Source: Dactylis glomerata (lineage: Eukaryota; Streptophyta; Magnoliopsida; Poales; Poaceae). Taken from it: a stretch of DNA of 64,000 bases. Shown here one piece after another: positions 44,372 to 57,070 of the stretch (within the stretch, counting starts at the first letter, position 1; every line of letters begins with the position of its first letter). The stretch spans positions 992,001-1,056,000 of the forward strand of contig QXEO01001135.1 in assembly GCA_007115705.1 (NCBI GenBank), read 5' to 3'. The notes under the pieces are model-generated. The model saw only the letters and a program-made list of their open reading frames with translations. It was not told the origin of the DNA and did no database searches. The position numbers and the translations under genes are program-made.

Positions 44372-45101
44372 ATGCCAAAGTCCAAGGCTTCCGACGCAGC
44401 AGAGCAAGAGCTCGCAGCGATGAAGATGGACATGGAAGGTATGAACACTCGTCAAGAAGAGATCGGTGGCAAGATGGACACGGTGCAAGCCCAGATCTCT
44501 GAGCTCACCGATAAATTCTCTCGTCTTGAGGCTCTGCTCACAAACAAGCTGTCCAAACCAGACACACGCACCGAGCCAGAGCCACCCAAGGACAAGCCTT
44601 CAGCTTCTGACGAGCAACCAGAACATACTTGGCATGACGGCCCTCCTCACTGGCGTCGTCGTCCTGCTACCCAAGATGTGGAAGCACCCCGGTATGATTC
44701 GCACTACCAACAGTACCAAGGAAATGAACACACTTCCAATGACTATCAAATGCAACACCATGACAACCACTCCTATTCCCACCCTGAGTACTCCTTTCAG
44801 GACACATATCATCAACCAAACCCTTCCACCCATTTTCAACCCACTACCTTCCCAAATTTCCTCCCAACATACCCTGCTGCCTATTTCCCAGGAACCCAAG
44901 CTTACCCATAATACACAAAACCCTCCTTATCCACAAACCACAAACTACCATCCCCAACCAAATGCCAACCAATACACCCATACATACCAACACCAACCAC
45001 AACCTCCACCAAACTACCCACCACAAAACCCTGGTCAGGATGAGGCCGGCCGAAGACACCATGCTGAACCTCCTGGTCGACCTAGAGGAGCAGATTTCTA
45101 G
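44372..45101 (+). pseudogene. Reina-1 gag N-terminal half, frameshifted
   Basis: ATG 44372 (MPKSKASDAAEQELAAMKMD) opens a coiled-coil segment and then a Pro/Gln/His-rich linker. The frame is lost at 44909 (TAA). The frame that continues (positions divisible by three) reads TQNPPYPQTTNYHPQPNANQ and joins the main polyprotein after an amber codon at 45099-45101. A single-base indel near 44890-44910 explains the break. Confidence 0.8.
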
Positions 45102-47468
45102 TTTGACAGAGGCCAGTACCAGAGAGGTGATCGAAACAATGGTTTCGACAGAGAAGCTCAGTTCTACAAATCTATTGCCAAAGCACCAAAAATGGACTTT
45201 CCAAAATTTGATGGCAGTAATCCCCAAGAATGGCTTCGCATGACCAAGAAATACTTTGATATGGTATTTGTTCCGGAAGATGCCAAATTTTATTATGCCC
45301 AGATGTATATCACAAGCAAAGCAGACACATGGCTGCGAAACTCTGGGGTTTTGGAGGAAAACCTCACTTGGAACCAGTTCTGTGATGCTTTACTCACTCG
45401 ATTCTCCACTAACAGCTCCTATGATGTGGTGGACGAATTCAACACCATCAAACAAGGATCAAGCACGGTGTCTGACTATACTGATCGTTTCGAAGAAAAA
45501 ATGGCTGATTATCGCAAAGAAAATCCAGAGGTTAAAGACCATTACTATATCAAGTGTTATGTTAATGGACTCCGTGAGGAAATCAGACACCATCTCAAAT
45601 CCTTTAAACCAAGAACTCTCTATCAGGCTGTGGAACACGCCAGAAACATGGAAAAGAGTGTCAATGCAGCTGCTGTGCACAGCCGACGCCTTTTCTCACC
45701 TACTCAATATGCTAAGCCCAGTTACTCTCCTCAACAATTCACCAAAAACAGGCCTATTGGTGAGATTACAGGTACCAAGAAGGAACCAGAAAAACTACCT
45801 ATTCCAGCCCCCAATAAACCAAGGGAAACTAATACCTGCAAGTACTGTGGCCAGCGCTGGTTTTTTGGTCATCGTTGTCAGCAATATAAACGACTGAATC
45901 TGATGACAAGTGAAGAATCAGAACAGTTAGAGGATAACCAACAAGAGACAGAAGAAACAGTTGAAGCTGACAACCATCCTCCTACCACTCCTGACCAGCC
46001 TGACCTCATGCAAATATCACTTCAAGCAGCTCGAGGAAATAGCTCCAGTACCACATTTACAGTGCTGATCACCATTGGGGGCAAACAAGGCCTAGCTCTA
46101 CTGGATACTGGCAGCACCCATACATTTATGGATGCAACCTTTTCCACCAAGATTCAGTGTCACACAGTGAGTAATACACTAGAAACAGTCCAAGTTGCAG
46201 GAGGAGGAACTCTCCAAACTGGTGCTCATGTACAAGACATTGACTACACCATCCAAGGGGAAAAATTCACCAATTCCTTCAGAATCTTATCTCTGAAAGG
46301 ATATGACATGGTGCTGGGTAGTGATTGGATGCTTTCCCACAGTCCAGTCAAGTTTGACTACCACACAAGGAAAGTCAAGATCAAAATTGCTGGCAAGAAG
46401 AAGTTTTTTCTGCAAGACCATTCACTTACTGGTGGAGTACCCCTCATCTCAATTAACCAATTGGAGAAAGAGTTAAAAAAGGGTGCAAAAGGCTATTACC
46501 TATTTCCTCTCTCCACCAAAACAACACAAGAACAAGAACAAGGAGATGCAGAGCTCCAAGACCTTCTGGCAGAATTTGCTGACATATTTGAAGACCCTAC
46601 AGGCTTACCCCCTGTGAGATCAAATGATCACACCATACCCTTGCGGACAGGGTCAGAACCACCAAGAATTCGACCTTACCGAGTTCCCCACAAACAAAAG
46701 GACGAAATGGAGCGACAAATACAAGAACTCCTCCAACACTCAGTCATCAGGCATAGTACAAGCCCCTATGCTTCACCAGCGATATTGGTCAAAAAGAAGG
46801 ATGGCACATGGCGCCTGTGTATTGACTACAGAAAGCTCAACTCCCAAACTATTAAAGATAAATTCCCCATCCCAGTCATTGAGGATCTTTTGGATGAGCT
46901 TTATGGTGCAGCCTACTTCAGCAAACTGGACCTTCGATCTGGTTATCATCAAATACGCATGAGACCTGAGGACATTCAGAAAACTGCATTTCGCACCTAT
47001 TTCGGTCATTTTGAATACCTTGTCATGCCCTTCGGGTTAACAAACGCACCAGCCACCTTTCAGTCATTGATGAACAATGTTTTTGCTGCCTACTTGAGGA
47101 AATTCTTATTGGTTTTCTTCGACGACATTCTGATATACAGCAAAACCAAGATAGAACACCTGCAGCATCTTCAGATTGTTCTCCAAACCTTACGAGATAA
47201 CAAACTCTTTGCCAAGCAATCAAAGTGTGTGTTTGCTACCAACCAAGTTGAGTATTTGGGGCATATCATTACAGCTCAGGGTGTCAGCACTGATCCCAAG
47301 AAAATTGAGGCTGTCAAAGCCTGGCCTTTACCAACAAACGTTACCCAGCTGCGAGGATTTCTGGGTCTAGCTGGCTACTATCGTCGCTTCGTCAAAGACT
47401 TCGGTTTAATTTGCCGACCATTGCATGATCTGCTGAAAAAAGACTCCTTCCAGTGGACAGACAAATAG
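45102..47468 (+). pseudogene. Reina-1 gag C-terminus, protease and reverse transcriptase
   Basis: It is open from FDRGQYQRGDRNN just after the TAG at 45099 to the TAG at 47466-47468. The capsid (MDFPKFDGSNPQEWLRMTKK, YVNGLREEIRHHLK) is followed by a chromovirus-type zinc finger CKYCGQRWFFGHRC near 45837-45878. The protease has LLDTGSTHTF near 46101. RT has LCIDYRKLNS, LDLRSGYHQIRM, FGLTNAPATF and catalytic FFDDILIY near 47117. The frame then stops at ...SFQWTDK*, just before RNase H. The stop is in frame with the next segment. Confidence 0.9.
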
Positions 47469-49397
47469 TCAGTTGCCTTTGAACAATTGAAAACCAGTCT
47501 GATCACAGCTCCTGTCATGGCACTCCCCAACTTCCACCTCCCATTCACTCTGGAAACTGATGCAAGTGGTACTGGATTGGGGGCAGTGCTGATGCAACAG
47601 AACAAGCCAATTGCCTACTTTAGCAAAACTTTGGGGCCTAAAGCAGCATCTTTATCAACCTATGACAAGGAAACTTTAGCTATTCTGGAATCGTTGAAAA
47701 GATGGCGCCACTATTTCCTTGGAACAGAGTTGCACATCAAGACAGACCAACAGAGTCTGAAATTCCTTACTGAACAGAAAGTGGCAGAGGGAATACAACA
47801 CAAATTATTACTGAAACTCCTAGAATTCGACTACACAATTGCTTACAAGAAGGGTAAAGAAAATAAAGCTGCTGATGCCCTTAGCAGGAAACCCTCCCAG
47901 CTACATGCTACCACTGTCATCATTCCATCTTGGGTTGAAGCAGTTGAAAAAAGTTACATTGGGGACCTTCACTGTCAAGAGCTTTTGCAAAAACTGGCTG
48001 TGTCTCCTACTACTGAACCACATTATTCAGCTCATGCTGGAGTAATTCGATACAAAGGCAGTATCTACATTGGCCCAGACAACACACTCAAGCAACAACT
48101 CATAGAATCTCTTCATGCTTCTCCTGTTGGGGGGCACTCTGGCATGGTAGCAACTTATCAGAGAATCAAACGAATTTTCTATTGGCCTGGATTGAAAAAA
48201 GCTGTGGAAACCTTTGTTGCTGAGTGTCCAATCTGCCAACGTGCTAAGTCACAACATTGCCAATACCCTGGGTTACTCAACCCACTCGAGACACCAGACA
48301 TGGCTTGGCAGCACATTACAATGGATTTCATCGAGGGACTCCCTAAGTCCCAGGGCAAGGAAGTCATATTGGTAGTCGTCGACAGGCTAACAAAAAGTGC
48401 TCACTTCATCACATTGGCGCATCCTTATACAGCTCAATCAGTAGCACAGGCTTTTGTCGACAATGTGATCAAGCTACATGGACCCCCCATCAGTATTGTC
48501 ACTGACAGAGATCGCATCTTCACCAGCGACCTATGGCAACAGGTCTTCAAGTCCTTGGACATCAAACTGAAGCTGAGCACAGCCTATCACCCCCAAACAG
48601 ATGGTCAGTCCGAGCGTGTTAACCAATGCCTTGAGGCTTACTTGCGTTGTATGGTTTTCCAATATCCAAAGAAATGGGCAGCTTGGATTCCTCTCGCAGA
48701 ATGGTGGTACAATACTACCTACCACACTGCTCTCAAGGTTTCCCCATTCCAGGCACTCTATGGTTATCCACCCCCTCTAATCAATGAAGTAGCAATTCCT
48801 GGACCCATAGATGCTGAAGCTCGAGACTTTCTCCAAGACAAGCAGGAAATACTCACCAGACTGAAAGAAAACCTCACCCAAGCTCAGGCCAGAATGAAAC
48901 GCTATGCAGATGCCAAGCGCTCGGAAAGATCTTTTACCCCTGGAGATATGGTGTACCTTCGAATGCAACCATACAGGATGGCTTCATTTGGTCTTCGTCA
49001 ATCTATCAAACTCACAAGCAAGTACTACGGCCCCTTCCGTGTACTTCAGAAGATTGGGTCATTGGCATACAAGCTTCTCCTTCCTGAGGGCGTGGGCATT
49101 CATCCTGTCTTCCATGTAAGTCAGCTTAAGCAGCATCTCGGCCCTCGGGCAGTTCCAGAACAAGGTCTCCCTCTGGTCGGGGTAGATGGGAAAATCAAAA
49201 CTGAGCCCTTGCAAGTGTTGGAAACACGCTCTCTACCTCGCAACAAAGTTCTGGTGACGCAATGGCTAATTGAATGGCAAAACCTACCAGCTACAGATGC
49301 TTCCTGGGAAGACGCCACATTCATCAAACGAGTGTTTCCAGACTTCTTCTCCAACACGATCAAATCGTGGTTCCCAGACAAGCAACCTACAACTTGA
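47469..49397 (+). pseudogene. Reina-1 RNase H, integrase and chromodomain
   Basis: Same frame as the segment before, after one amber codon. RNase H begins LETDASGTGLGAVLMQ (catalytic Asp present) with IKTDQQSLKF. The integrase zinc motif is HASPVGGHSG...CPICQRAK. The catalytic core is MDFIEGLP, IVTDRDRIF and HPQTDGQSERVN, with all three acidic residues present. A C-terminal chromodomain reads LETRSLPRNKVLVTQWLIEW, then LPATDASWEDATF. Chromodomains in this clade are thought to steer integration toward particular chromatin. If the amber is read through, the product would be complete. Confidence 0.9.
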
Positions 49398-49425
49398 GGA
49401 CAAGTTGCTTCTTAGCAGGGGGCAT

Positions 49426-49765
49426 TGTCAGACTTGCAGCTGCAGACATTCAGAAGACACCATTTCGTCAAGAAGGAGATCCTACGGCGCTAAACGAAGC
49501 AGATGAATGGACGGTTCGGATGAGTGGCTACTGTTTACCTTCCGACAACAGTTACTTTTGTAATTTACCATTTCATCTCAACTGTAACTGAACCGGCTAT
49601 ATATAGCCTTCCTCGTGGAACGACCGGGCTATCGAATACATATGAACCCTAATTCGAGTATCTCATTAGCTGTAGATTTACTTTAGCTATTAAAATCCTC
49701 TGTTGATCGTGAGGTCTCCACATCGGGAGAGAAGTATCAGTCCGATTCCCCTCTGGGATCTGACA
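49426..49765 (+). repeat. 3' LTR of Reina-1
   Basis: 340 bp, preceded by the purine-rich AGCAGGGGGCAT (49414-49425). It carries A/T at four sites where the 5' LTR has C or G. Confidence 0.95.
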
Positions 49766-49770
49766 GGAAG

Positions 49771-50180
49771 GCCCGAGCTCCTCATTCACGCCGTCAACCG
49801 ACTCGGGCCTACCTGTTTGTACGTGTGCGGCGGACGGCGCCACGGTCGATGCGGGCGTCGTCGCGGACGGCAGCAGCGTGCGCTGCTGAGGAGATGAAAT
49901 CGCCGAAGATGCGTTCACCCCTAGCACTCTTGGAGTACCGTCTTGAGGAAGGAGGTCGCACCATCGCTGCCCTACTGCCGCCTTCGATTCTCCCTTCTTC
50001 TTCTGCTCCATACCCTCCTTCTGGCAAGGTCCCGTTCGACCGGAACGTCATAGTGGTGGAGGTGGTGGTGCGGCATCTCGGGACATCATGTAGCAAGCTG
50101 TGATCTCCCGGGGTGGCCCTGAGGCGGCATCGTGCCCAAAGGCGGAGGAAGAAGAGGCCAGCGGCCATGGCCCACGTGGG
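49771..50180. other. GC-rich flank of Reina-1, no gene named
   Basis: It continues the G/C-rich sequence left of Reina-1 (43380-43635). There are overlapping frames of about 90-120 codons on both strands and no recognised domain. It may be part of the retroposon that ends at 51097. Confidence 0.35.
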
Positions 50181-51097
50181 AGCTCAAACCAGCTCGCTTG
50201 GGGGCAAGTGGGTTGGCCAAGAAAGAGGTAAAACGGGAAGAGGCCCGCCCCCTTGAGAGTTGAGAGTCGCTTCTAGAGCCCCGGCTCGCTCACCTCTCCT
50301 CACCGGCGGCGATGCTGTCCGGCGTGGTAGAGAGAGTGGAGTTCGGGATTTACAGAGTAGAGTAGATTTGATGTTGCCCCTGTGGCGTTTGGGCGTGATG
50401 CCCGTAGTTTGGAGCGAAGCTCTGGATCCCGGCCAGATCTGGTGCGTTCTAGGGTTCTTCTTGGCCTCTCTCTTGCTCCGGTGGTTGGAGAGGGGAGTGG
50501 CGATGAAGACCACCGGCTCCTTAAATAAGGTCACAGCTCGTGTTGGAGTTTCTCCTTCTGCAGTTTGGGCGTTTCTTGCTCTTCTTCTTGCCATCGTGGT
50601 GATGGGAGAAGATGGTTGTGAGACTGCTGGGCTGCTCAGATCTGAAGCTCCTTGGGGATTTCCTGCTGTATTCCCCGCGATGATCAAGTGGAGCGCATCC
50701 TCGGCAGCTACTCCATGGTTACTTGCCATCTCGCCGTCGACCTTGATAGCCGAAGGGCGGCTGCTCCAGGTATCTTCTCGATGCCAGTTCTTCAACCTCC
50801 AGGCCAGAGTGCCAAGAAGGAGGCCCTGCTGCTTCATCATGGTGTTCCCCATTCACCTCGGTCCAAGTGGTTTCGTCCCCGGCGCCGAAGTGGGTGACCG
50901 TGCTCTGAAGCTTCATCGCATCGCCGGTGGTCAAGGACTGATTGTAATCTCTGTTTTTAGTTTAGGGTCCTAAGTGCGAAATATGAGGACTGTGTTGTAA
51001 TTTCTATTTTTTAGGGATCCTCTTTGTAATATGTAACACCACCGCTTAATACAGCTTCAGGACCCTTCGGGGTCCTTCCCCTTGTGCAAAAAAAAAA
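50181..51097 (+). mobile_element. A-tailed retroposon (5' end not located)
   Basis: The right end has a 3' hairpin GGACCCTTCGGGGTCC and then TTCCCCTTGTGC plus ten A's (51088-51097). This arrangement (TTAAT, hairpin, A-tail) is typical of plant LINE-type 3' ends. A 238-codon frame (50260-50973) has no RT or endonuclease motif and is probably not coding. I could not find a matching target duplication, so the left boundary is arbitrary. Confidence 0.5.
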
Positions 51098-51241
51098 GAT
51101 GGAGGAGATGGGTGGAGAAGATAAGAACAAATCTAGAGAATGTCTGATTTCTCTCGATCTTGTGGACTCGTGGCTCATTCGGGGAGATTGGAGTTCTCGA
51201 GAGAAGACACCTAAAAAGACAAAAGGAACAGCGACAGTCTC

Positions 51242-52325
51242 TTTTTTTTTTTGAAACACGGGGAGGGGTCTAGAAGACCCCGGATTTCCTTTCATTAAAG
51301 TGGCAGGTACAAGATTTTTACAGAAAGCCCCTTACACAACACTCGCTCTAAGAACCTAGTATTTGAATAAAGGGGCTTGCACTTTACAGAAAACACCCTG
51401 CATCTAATTTGAACTAAGCAATCAAGGACCTGGGTGCCTCCGCCACAGGACGCCGGCATCCTCCAGGCGTCGCCGCCGAGGATCGAGAGCGAGTAGCTCG
51501 TTGGCTCCCTTCCGGCGTGATCCTTCTGCCAACGGCCATCACCAAGCCACCGGGGACGAGACCACTTGGTGGCAAGGTGCCGTCGAGCTTCCGCGGCAGA
51601 ATGGCTGATGGCCTCCTCATCAGAGGTTGAATCTTCGCCGCCATGCCGGCATGAAATAGCCGAGGCAAGATTGCCTCTAGCTTGGATGAGCTCATGATCC
51701 AGAGGATCTCCCCAAACACCTCCAATCCCGCAGGGAGTCGCAACTTTCCAGACCCAATCCGAACCACCATGGCCGGAGAAGGAGAGGAGGAGAAGCAGCA
51801 CAAACCTGCCGCATCGGAGAAGAGATAGCCACCGCTTATTGAAGAAGGCTTCTTCAGCTTCATCACCATTGCTCCACCACCATGGTGGCTTGACAGTAAA
51901 CTTCGCCGTCGAGATCCCAGCGCTGCGGAGAAGCACTGGAGAGCATGGCCTCCAAACAAAGAGAAGAGGGCCATTATTTAGGGAGGAGCAGCTCTTCCAC
52001 ATCCACTCCGACGACGGCTCCTGCCACCAGAGCCAGACGGAGAGGAAAAGAATCGCTGCGCTTCTCCAGATCTGGCCATGACCTGAAGAACTTCTCCTGG
52101 CATCTCGCCACTGCACGGCATCAAGAAGAAATCCTAAAACTACAGAGAGCCAGACCCCCCTCCCACCTACCACCGGCCACCATGGCCGCCGGCGACGAGA
52201 GGGAGAGAGGCCGGCGGTGAGATCTGGAAGAAGGTTCAAGGAGGGGACCACTTGGGTCAAGTCGCCACAGGGGCAAGGCTAACCTCACAATGTCAAGCTC
52301 ACCATGTAGGTATTGACCAGTTGTT
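51242..52325 (-). mobile_element. A-tailed retroposon with 16-bp target duplication
   Basis: The target duplication GAACAGCGACAGTCTC is exact at 51226-51241 and 52326-52341. The A-tail (11 T on the plus strand) starts at 51242, preceded on the minus strand by the hairpin GGGGTCTTCTAGACCCC and TTTAATGAAAGG. At 1084 bp with no RT it is a non-autonomous LINE-dependent element. The 321-codon frame (51295-52260) is Trp/Ser-rich with no domain, and I do not call it a gene. Confidence 0.85.
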
Positions 52326-52482
52326 GAACAGCGACAGTCTCAAGACCAAACATTCCATAAGGTTACGCATCACCGACGCTTATGAAGGCACTGTAGATGT
52401 GCAAATCTTGCCATCTACGGTGCTCTAATCCTACTTGGCATAGCTAATAGGCTGTCAAAGATGTTAACTTTTATATATGTAA

Positions 52483-54580
52483 CTAGCAAAATGCCCGCGC
52501 GTTGCGGCGGATTTCTCACACGCTTTTTCCCTCTCTCTCGCCATGGCTCTTCTTTTTTCAAGAACACACGAGGTGTGTATATGAGGAACAAATTTATATA
52601 AGAGTTTTAAAAGCAAGCCATGATCATAGACAATCAGGCGGCACTCCACTAAACTGAAAAACCCACTACTCGATCTCTCAAAACAATCCGACACAACTTA
52701 GCCTCTTTTAGAGCTTTAATTCCACCCAAATTTTTGACAAACCTCAATTGGCTTGGTAGCAAACCCATCAATTTTACTGATGAGCAGAGTTGGGTCGTTT
52801 TACCTCAACTGGCTCTAATAGAAAACAATTGGAGTCTAGTTGTCTTTTGATCCAATTGTGGCCATATATTCGGACACGGTTGTGCAAACCCGCTCTAAAA
52901 CTCATATTATTAGAAACCACGGTTTAGTGTCAGATGAAACAACCAGCTATGTGCTATGTATGGAAACTGGCTCTATATAATTTTTATATTTACTGATGCC
53001 TATGTGAAAATTTTTAGTCACAATTTGGTTTGCCTAGGCTTTGAAAAATTCCTGGGTACGGCTTTGCATTCTTATATGCCTGTATGATTATATGCCTGTA
53101 TGATTACCGTAGAATTAAAATGACCAGGTATGTTTTTTTTGAAAGGCCCAGCAATTGCTGGCTTCCGATTTTCATTAGTAGGTAGAAATATTTACATAGT
53201 GATCCTGAGATCAAGGAGGAACCAAAAAGGAATCATAGAGAAAAAAATTAGAACAGTTAAGAAAAAATGACCAGGTATGTGATCAAACAATTCTAACTTA
53301 GACAAAGCTTTCTATGCATCTTACATTGGTTAATTTTGTGTTACAGAAGGGTGGCGATCCAGGTCGTCATTTTAGTAGCAAATATAGAGTCATTCTCTTG
53401 CCTTTGACACTATTTGGTATATGTGTGTTATCAGTCGACCCAGTGCCATATTCATATGAGGTTTTGTACTAACAAACAATATGATTCTGCATGTTATAAA
53501 AGTGGGCTTTGCTTATATAAAACCTGAACTTTATGTGCCAGCGGCGCTAGATTATAAATGAAACGACTCCATATTACTACAATTTTGCTGCCATTTTTTA
53601 CCATGCTGTGAGACTGAAAACGCTAACCTCGCATGCATACAAGACTTTTTTTAAAAAAAAAAATCTGCATACGAGACTTGGTAATGTACATCAGTGATTC
53701 AATTACATATTACGTGGATACTGGAACCAGAAAAATGCATACCATGGATTGTGATCGGTACAGCTGCATATTTATGATTAAAAATAATATGAACTGAATA
53801 GGCGTATGGGAAGAGAGCACAACCCAAAATCTTCTCTACTGACGAGCCACTTTATTTCTCTACTGACGGCGGAGCTAGCTTCGGCAAGGCAGCGAGATGG
53901 TGCGAGCTTGGGTAAAGCGCTGATGCCTACGCAAGCCGGGACAAGGAGCGGCGCTGCTTGGGTGCTGTCGGAGCACTGCCGTGTGCGATACGATCCGGTT
54001 GGCCGCCCGGCTTGCGACGGGTGCCATCTGACGGGGGACCAAGCAAGCTCCGCCGCCTCCGCGGCAGATGGGAAGTAGCCGAGCTCCGGCCAGAATCACC
54101 ACCAGCGGGCGTCACGACTTTTCTCCCACCCTCACGCAGCTTGCCTCATTGGTGTCGCCCGGATGGGGAATAGGCTCAGGCATTACTGATGTCCATGTTT
54201 CTTTCATCTCAGGTGTGCTTCTGCCTGCGGGATCTCTTGCTCGCTCGGACCGCGAGTGTGGAGCAGGACGGCCACCTCCCTTCTCGCCTGTGGAGGCAAT
54301 GGCCTCCGCCCCGTTGGGGGATCCGATTCGATCTGCGGGGCCAGCGCCGGAGGAGCAAGGGGCACAAGGGGATTTCGGCTGCAGAGTAGGGTGTTGTCTG
54401 CTGTGAGCCGGGTCTCGCGGGATGTTTGGATGAGGAAAGGACGGGGTACAGACGAATCCTTATTTCACTTATTATGCGTGGCATTGTTGGGTAAATTTGT
54501 GGTTTGACGAAAACGTATTTTTGGTGGATTGAAAGCGTACCTGCGAGCCACATACCATATCTCTAGCAATATCTCTACTA
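52483..54580 (-). mobile_element. Hel-1: Helitron, minus strand
   Basis: The 3' end (left) on the minus strand reads CCGCCGCAACGCGCGGGCAT TTTGCTAG followed by T: a hairpin about 8 bases before terminal CTAG. The 5' end (right) shares about 110 bp with the other Helitrons here, including AAAACGTATTTTTGGTGGAT and GCAATAT on the plus strand. However, the last bases (ATCTCTACTAA) are altered compared with the TCTCTACTAATAAT terminus of Hel-4. Near its 5' end it carries a GC-rich segment (53870-54450) without a recognised gene. It contains a small retroposon at 53134-53263. Confidence 0.75.
53134..53263 (-). mobile_element. 5'-truncated A-tailed retroposon inside Hel-1 (130 bp)
   Basis: The target duplication AAAATGACCAGGTATGT is exact at 53117-53133 and 53264-53280. 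The tail is T-rich at the left. The preceding 3' end on the minus strand has the hairpin CCAGCAATTGCTGG. Too short to code for anything. Confidence 0.88.
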
Positions 54581-54581
54581 A

Positions 54582-57070
54582 CTAGTTGAATGTCCGTGCG
54601 TTGCCACGGGACAAAAAACATAACATATCTTTAGACATAATTTAATCAAATTTTACAATAATATGCATGACAATTGGGCAACAGACATTATGGTTTGGAT
54701 GCAGAGTTCTCAAAGACACAAGTATTCCAAATATACCCATAATCAATCAAGAAATATTATGGTACCAAGAAAAAATAGATCTCTACAATTTGCACATTAC
54801 TTTGCTCAATAGAGCTAGACATGCATACAAGGGTGTAAAAACAAATAACATATTTTAATATATAAGAGACATGTCACTTGAATGACAACACTCAAGTATC
54901 ACTGGAATGAGAAAAAAAAGGCTCTATCAACATAAGCACCATAAGTATTATTGGCGGAGTTCTCCAATGGAAAAGAATTCCGTAAGATCAGACTCAAAAC
55001 ACACCTGCTCAATTAGGAATTTTAAATTTTTGAACATTATCCTTAGTGTTTATGCAATGCACATAACACGCATAAACATTTCTCTACAGTCTACATGATC
55101 ATATTCTTTCATGATACTCATCAAATAGGTTGTTAACATCTTCATAAAGTTGCAATCGCCATATTTACCTCTCATGGTCTTCCTAGTTAGGAGACATAGG
55201 CCAAGCACCAAGCCATGCTTCTAATACAACTCCATAAGAAGGCACATAGATCATGTAGTCCACAATATTGGACGATGTGCAGTAGCTGGGATTAAAAAAC
55301 ACAAACCAACAGGAGTAGTATAATGTAAACACAGTGCAGCATAGAACAAATTCTCTATGATCTGAACCACTCACGGAAGAAAAAATATTTAGGAGTTTAG
55401 GAATATACATGGAATGAGAAAGCACATTCTGCTAATAAATTTGGATGCTCTGAAGACACATGCTACGGGAACAAACTGCAGTGTGTTGTATTTAGCTTGT
55501 CATGCATCACTTTTCCAAGTATATTGTGGTAATTAATAATGTCTAGAAGTATCAGCACGTCACCAACATCAAACACCAGTTGTCAATCTTGTTTTGCTTA
55601 AGTGCTCAGTATGGAATGAGTAAAGCACACCAAATGCCACTTACGGTGAAACTCTGACATAAGAAGGGACCAATAGCTTGTCTCTATCCAGTGGTAAAAC
55701 ACTTTGATTGAGTGACTGTTATTCCAGATATTAGTACATTAATTAGATAGACAGATCCTAAACCAGCTCAGTTTTATGGAAACAATACAGTGTGTATATC
55801 GTCCTTATATCCAATATATAATTAAGGACAATAGGTGAAACTTTGGAAGCTAGTAAAAGTACAAAAATAAGTTACATATATCCTATACTGAATTTTTCTG
55901 ACTCTTTTGTGAGCATGCTCCGTTACTACGCTCCGTTACTACGTCTTCATGTGCAGTGTGTCTATACTGTAGGACATGCCTAATTTTTTTTGAGTAATAA
56001 AATGGAACGTAACACCACTTGCTTTATTAGACAATTAAAGAGGGAGGCCAAGGGTGGTGACCTGCCCGATGAGTGCTTTGAGTGAGACGTGCTGCCTAAA
56101 CGTTATGTGTTGTCCTAATCTCTTCCCTGATGAAGTCTATGTACGCCAATGCGTGAGCTGAGTGGCCGAGCTCGAGGAGGTGCAGCGCTAGGAGGTCAGA
56201 GGCGACTTGGGTATGCCCTGAACTACAAAAATAAACCTGAACTTTAACAGATGCAGCCTAATACCCGCACTCCGTTGGACTTGTTGCATGATTCATGCAA
56301 GGAGCGGCCTCGGGCAGCCGCGCTCGTCCTCGTCGTCTGGAAGGAAGGAGCTCTGGGCCGAGCGGTCTGCTTGACAATGTATGCGGACGTCTAGTCCCGC
56401 GTATCCCCAAGCTGGCCCTATAGGCTCCAACATCAGAGGCCGACCTTGGCGATCCCGAGCCCGATGCCACTTTTGGCGTTTGCTGCTGCGCTCTCCAAGA
56501 GGACGGCGATGTGTTGGTATGCCGATGGCCACACTATTGCTGCGCGTGTGGAAAACCAGGTCCTTCCCTTCCCCTAATCAGAGGCGAAAAGAAAATTGTC
56601 GTATGGCATCAGGACTCGAGATGAAAATCTCGACTAACACAGGGGAATCCAGGGATCGCCCACGCCTGGACACGGCCTCAACGAAGTTCGACCACGGACC
56701 AACGCCGGGGAATCGAGGGGCTATTTTCTAGGGATATAGATGGCAGGAGCTCGGGATGGCAGACGCGACACGTGAAAGATGGTGGGATCTCGCCTCTCGG
56801 CATACCGGCGTCAGGAGCACGCGCAGGTCGCCGCATCGCCCGGCCGGCCGCGAGAGGTCGTTGGAGGCGCACGAGCCAGGCCGTTCGTTCGGGAGATGCG
56901 AAGGGATTGGGAAGTTTTCGAAGGCCGTTTTTCTTTTTTGTCTAACCGTTTTTTAAAACTTACCGGTGGCATTGGTGGGTAATATTGTGTTCACGAAAAC
57001 GTATTTTAGGTGGATTGAAAGCGTACTTGTGAGCCACGGACCATACCTCTAGCAATATTATTAGTTATTA
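54582..57070 (-). mobile_element. Hel-2: Helitron, minus strand
   Basis: The 3' end on the minus strand is GTCCCGTGGCAACGCACGGA CATTCAACTAG, with hairpin and CTAG. The 5' end at about 57070 reads AATAACTAATAATATTGC, a degraded TCTCTACTAATAATATTGC. It is joined directly to Hel-3. A GC-rich segment at 56050-56950 near the 5' end has no recognised gene; frames of up to 116 codons there are not convincing. Confidence 0.8.

Larger units (their letters stand above)
43636..49765 (+). mobile_element. Reina-1: nearly intact Reina-type chromovirus
   Basis: 6130 bp with 340-bp LTRs (TGTCAGAC...TCTGACA), an initiator-Met-like primer site, and gag, protease, RT, RNase H, integrase and chromodomain in one order on the plus strand. 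The target duplication GGAAG is perfect (43631-43635 and 49766-49770). I find four differences between the LTRs, all C/T or G/A. That is about 99% identity, or roughly half a million years at the usual rate. One frameshift and two amber stops inactivate it. Confidence 0.96.

Noticed and set aside
50260..50973. 238-codon plus-strand frame in the left retroposon
   Set aside because: No recognisable domain; overlaps an equally long minus-strand frame; composition-driven.
51295..52260. 321-codon minus-strand frame inside the A-tailed retroposon
   Set aside because: No RT, endonuclease or RNA-binding motif, odd Trp/Ser/Arg-rich composition, and the other strand is partly open too.
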